This document shows, piece after piece, positions 62,027 to 64,000 of a stretch of DNA of 64,000 bases. The position numbers were made by a program, and so were the translations under genes. Positions within the stretch are counted from its first letter, which is position 1. Each line of letters starts with the position of its first letter. A model generated the notes under the pieces. It ran no database searches. It saw only the letters and a list, made by a program, of their open reading frames with translations, and was not told the origin of the DNA. The DNA comes from Brevundimonas sp. M20 (GTDB taxonomy: Bacteria; Pseudomonadota; Alphaproteobacteria; Caulobacterales; Caulobacteraceae). The stretch is from contig NZ_CP041243.1 of assembly GCF_006547065.1 (NCBI RefSeq), positions 496,001-560,000 of the forward strand. The letters run 5' to 3'.

Positions 62027-63027
62027 GCGCCCTCTTCCAACATGGCCCGGAAGGCCGGAGTGACGGTTTCAGTGAGCGCGCCGTCGGCGCCGCGCACGAC
62101 GAAGGCGGCGGCGATCTTCATGTCGGTGGCGAAGGCCGGGCCTTCTGTCGGGCCCATGACGGTCAGGGCCGTGGCCATGGCGTCCGCATACATCGCGGTG
62201 TCGGTCAGTACGGTGACCCCCGCGACGCCGTTTTCGATCGGGCGACCGGTGCGGCCGTTGAGCGTGTGGCTGTAGCGGCGGCCTTCGACGGCGTAGCCGC
62301 GGACCCAGTCGCCGGAGGTGGCGACGGCGAGGTCGAACAGGGCGACGACGGTGCGAGGCGCGGGGGCTCCCGGCGGCTGTTGCAGCTCGACCCACCAGGG
62401 GTGGCCGTCCGGCTTCACCCCGCGACCGCGCAGTTCGCCGCCGATCTCGACCAGATGATGCCCGGCGCCCATATCGGAGAGCACTTCGGACAGGCGGTCG
62501 ACGGCGTGGCCCTTGGCGATGCCGGACAGGTCGAGCTTCAGCCCGCCGATCTGCTGGACCGCGCGACGGTCGCGATTGAGGCGCAGGCGGTTCCAGCCGG
62601 AGACGGCGGCAGCGGCGGCGATCTCATCGTCGGAGGGAAGAGGGGAGGCGTCGGCGGGACGCGGACCGGGCGGGCCGAAGCCCCAGACATCGACCAGGGC
62701 GCCGAGGGTCGGGTCGACCGCGCCGTCGGTGTCGTCCGCCAGATCGAGCGAGCGGGTCAGCACCTGCCAGAAGGGTTCGGACACCGCCCAGAAACCTTCA
62801 GGCGCGGCGTTGAAGCGCGCCAGTTCGGAGCGACTGTCCCAATGGCTGAACAGGGCGATGAGTCGGGCCAGTTCCCCGTCGATGGCGGACTGGAAGGCGG
62901 CGCGCTCGGCGCCGTGCGGCGGGACCAGACGGACGGACCAGTCGGTGCCCATGGTCTGCCCTGCGAAATCCCAGATCAGGGCCGACGGCGGACGGGCCGG
63001 GGCGCGACCGTGGGTCGGGATCAGCAC
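62023..63027 (-). CDS. apbE: FAD:protein FMN transferase (ApbE)
   Basis: An ApbE flavinyltransferase of about 334 aa from GTG 63027; a GTG at 63063 is possible but lies in a strong hairpin. Seen: GQTMGTDWSVRL, DPTLGALVDVWGFG near 118, LDLSGIAKGHAVDRL near 155-169, EIGGELRGRG, VATSGDWVRGY, SHTLNGRTGRP near 244 and AMYADAMATALTVMG near 268. It attaches FMN covalently to Thr in target proteins outside the cytoplasm. No typical signal peptide is evident at this start. It sits with a flavin reductase and DUF4198/DUF2271-type genes. Confidence 0.9.
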   Translation of the reverse strand: MLIPTHGRAPARPPSALIWDFAGQTMGTDWSVRLVPPHGAERAAFQSAIDGELARLIALFSHWDSRSELARFNAAPEGFWAVSEPFWQVLTRSLDLADDTDGAVDPTLGALVDVWGFGPPGPRPADASPLPSDDEIAAAAAVSGWNRLRLNRDRRAVQQIGGLKLDLSGIAKGHAVDRLSEVLSDMGAGHHLVEIGGELRGRGVKPDGHPWWVELQQPPGAPAPRTVVALFDLAVATSGDWVRGYAVEGRRYSHTLNGRTGRPIENGVAGVTVLTDTAMYADAMATALTVMGPTEGPAFATDMKIAAAFVVRGADGALTETVTPAFRAMLEEGA

Positions 63028-63054
63028 CCTGTTCGCAGGGCGCGGAACAGCATC

Positions 63055-63079
63055 GCCGCCCACGATGATCGTGGGCGGC
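63055..63079. repeat. strong intergenic hairpin
   Basis: GCCGCCCACGA-TGA-TCGTGGGCGGC: 11-bp perfect arms, 3-nt loop, no T run on either strand. Between the DUF4198 gene and apbE on the same strand. It could set apbE expression relative to the upstream gene. Confidence 0.6.
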
Positions 63080-63113
63080 GCGCTGTGGCGTGAGAGGGGG
63101 CCTCCCGGACGGG

Positions 63114-63914
63114 TCAGGGCAGGACTTCCAGGGCGCCGTTGTACTGGGCGTTGGCGGCCATCTGCCCGCCTTGGGCCGCGGTGCGGACCGAGGTGTTGAT
63201 CCAGTACATGCCGGCCTCGGGCCAGGTGACGGTGAAGGAGCCGTCGGCGCCGGTGGTGACGGTCATCTCTTCGGGGTTGTCGCGGTAGCGGGTGCCGCCG
63301 CGCGCGATGGTGACTTCCTGATTGGCGACGGGCTGGCCGTCACGGATGAATTTGAAGGTGGCGGCCTCACCGGCGGCGAGGGCGTTCGGGTGGGTCACCG
63401 GGATCAGCTCGATGCCTTCATTGGTCGGAGCCAGCGCGCCGGTCGAGGTGGCGCCGAGGGTGACGAAGGTCTCGATGCGGCTGTTGTTGCGGGTGGCGAC
63501 GACGTCGGTGGCGTCCGCCGGAATGTTGGCGGCCATTTCAGCCTCGGTCCCGCGCCAGCGCTTCTGCTCACCGCCCTGTTTGTAGCTGACGATCACGCCG
63601 CCCATGACGTTGGCGACACGATAGGTGCCCTGCTGGGTCAGGTGCAGGTCGAAGGTGGAACGGTAGCGGGCGCGGCCCATGTTTTCGGCCTGAACGGTTG
63701 AGCCGTCCGGGGCGGTGATGGTCAGGCCGGACAGGTTCATCGCGGCGTGATCGGGAATGAAGACGCCGTTGGACATGCCGGCGTCGAAGCCGACCCAGGC
63801 CTCGGCGCCCGAGAGCGAGGTCGAGGTCGGGGCCAGCCAGGCGCGGTGAGCCTGGGCCGAGAGCGGCAGGGCGAGGGCGGCGAGCGCCGCGATGAGAGCG
63901 AGGGACTTCTTCAT
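63114..63914 (-). CDS. DUF4198 periplasmic protein
   Basis: A 266-aa exported protein: signal peptide about 1-22 (PLSAQA) followed by HRAWLAPTSTSL, the characteristic HRxWLxP start of DUF4198. Then SGAEAWVGFDAGMSNGVFIPDHAAMN near 35-60 and a C-terminal beta domain with VTIARGGTRYRDNPEEMTVTTGADGSFTVTWPEAGMYWI near 205-243. DUF4198 proteins accompany TonB-dependent and metal-uptake genes and may bind metal or present ligand. Next to apbE and a DUF2271-like gene, consistent with an iron-assimilation cluster. Confidence 0.9.
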   Translation of the reverse strand: MKKSLALIAALAALALPLSAQAHRAWLAPTSTSLSGAEAWVGFDAGMSNGVFIPDHAAMNLSGLTITAPDGSTVQAENMGRARYRSTFDLHLTQQGTYRVANVMGGVIVSYKQGGEQKRWRGTEAEMAANIPADATDVVATRNNSRIETFVTLGATSTGALAPTNEGIELIPVTHPNALAAGEAATFKFIRDGQPVANQEVTIARGGTRYRDNPEEMTVTTGADGSFTVTWPEAGMYWINTSVRTAAQGGQMAANAQYNGALEVLP

Positions 63915-63926
63915 GGCAGGCTTCCT

Positions 63927-64000
63927 TTAGCGGGTGACGGCGACGGTGACGGCGCCGAGTTCACGGGTCCCGGCCGCGCGGCCGGTGTTGGGAGCGCCCC
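63927..64000 (-). CDS. C-terminal end of a DUF2271-like gene (partial)
   Basis: The last 24 codons of a minus-strand gene cut by the window edge, ending RAAGTRELGAVTVAVTR then TAA, 13 nt before the DUF4198 start. The ending and the position beside DUF4198 and ApbE resemble DUF2271 proteins, but too little is visible to be sure. Confidence 0.5.
   Translation of the reverse strand, partial: GAPNTGRAAGTRELGAVTVAVTR

Noticed and set aside
63055..63079. Rho-independent terminator
   Set aside because: Strong stem but no T tract on either strand and genes on both sides run in the same direction.

Overview
This is a GC-rich alphaproteobacterial chromosome segment, most likely from the Caulobacterales (Brevundimonas-like; an inference from gene content and style, since there is no rRNA to confirm it). 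Supporting traits are an Entner-Doudoroff glucose operon (zwf-pgl-edd-glk) with a separate KDPG aldolase, a PhaR regulator near a PHB-type thiolase, a divergent Lrp-type regulator/putA pair, TonB-dependent receptor biology, dense gene packing with many 4-nt ATGA overlaps, and short palindromic intergenic repeats.

Layout. 0-8 kb: lipoamide dehydrogenase, a PstS-like phosphate-binding lipoprotein, a GT4 glycosyltransferase, and the putR/putA proline-degradation pair. 8-14 kb: methionine aminopeptidase coupled to a ParD-like protein, an LprI-like lipoprotein, HMG-CoA lyase, and divergent ArnT-like and GT2 glycosyltransferases. 14-20 kb: PhaR, a HlyIII-family membrane protein, acetyl-CoA acetyltransferase, a DUF2461 protein and a DsbA/FrnE oxidoreductase. 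20-26 kb: an accessory-looking patch with a terminase-like HTH protein, a visibly AT-richer orphan membrane protein, a decayed thiC 3' fragment, a small secreted protein, and intact thiC behind a TPP riboswitch. 26-34 kb: two phage-tail-collar (Mdp-type) proteins, a TetR regulator, a BLUF photoreceptor, a D-cysteine desulfhydrase-like enzyme, an aspartate racemase-like enzyme, nucleoside hydrolase plus ribokinase, and two Crp/Fnr regulators. 34-47 kb: a two-domain M16 peptidase, KDPG aldolase, a KynB-like hydrolase, two acyl-CoA dehydrogenases around a small membrane protein, a secreted HExxH protein and homogentisate dioxygenase. 47-54 kb: the Entner-Doudoroff operon and a two-domain secreted protein. 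54-64 kb: a ferredoxin reductase, a GGDEF/EAL protein, and an iron-acquisition block (Fur-like box, TonB receptor, PiuC, flavodoxin/FNR reductase, ApbE flavinyltransferase, DUF4198, end of a DUF2271-like gene).

How the genes work together. Glucose is phosphorylated (glk), oxidised (zwf, pgl), dehydrated (edd) and cleaved (eda). Amino-acid carbon enters through putA, HMG-CoA lyase, acyl-CoA dehydrogenases and homogentisate dioxygenase, feeding acetyl-CoA to the thiolase and PHB control. The iron block couples outer-membrane siderophore uptake to a probable inner-membrane/periplasmic flavin electron-transfer chain.

The most unusual non-gene signal is a family of about 100-bp hairpins whose arms are tandem 7-bp units (GGGATTA, GTGATTA, GGTGATT or GGGTGTG depending on the copy). 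Five near-complete copies and one half copy occur here. One has perfectly mirrored 28-bp arms and one lies in frame inside thiC. A ParD-like/methionine aminopeptidase pair with two overlapping palindromes in its promoter, and a thiC remnant beside an AT-rich orphan gene, are the other signals most worth following.
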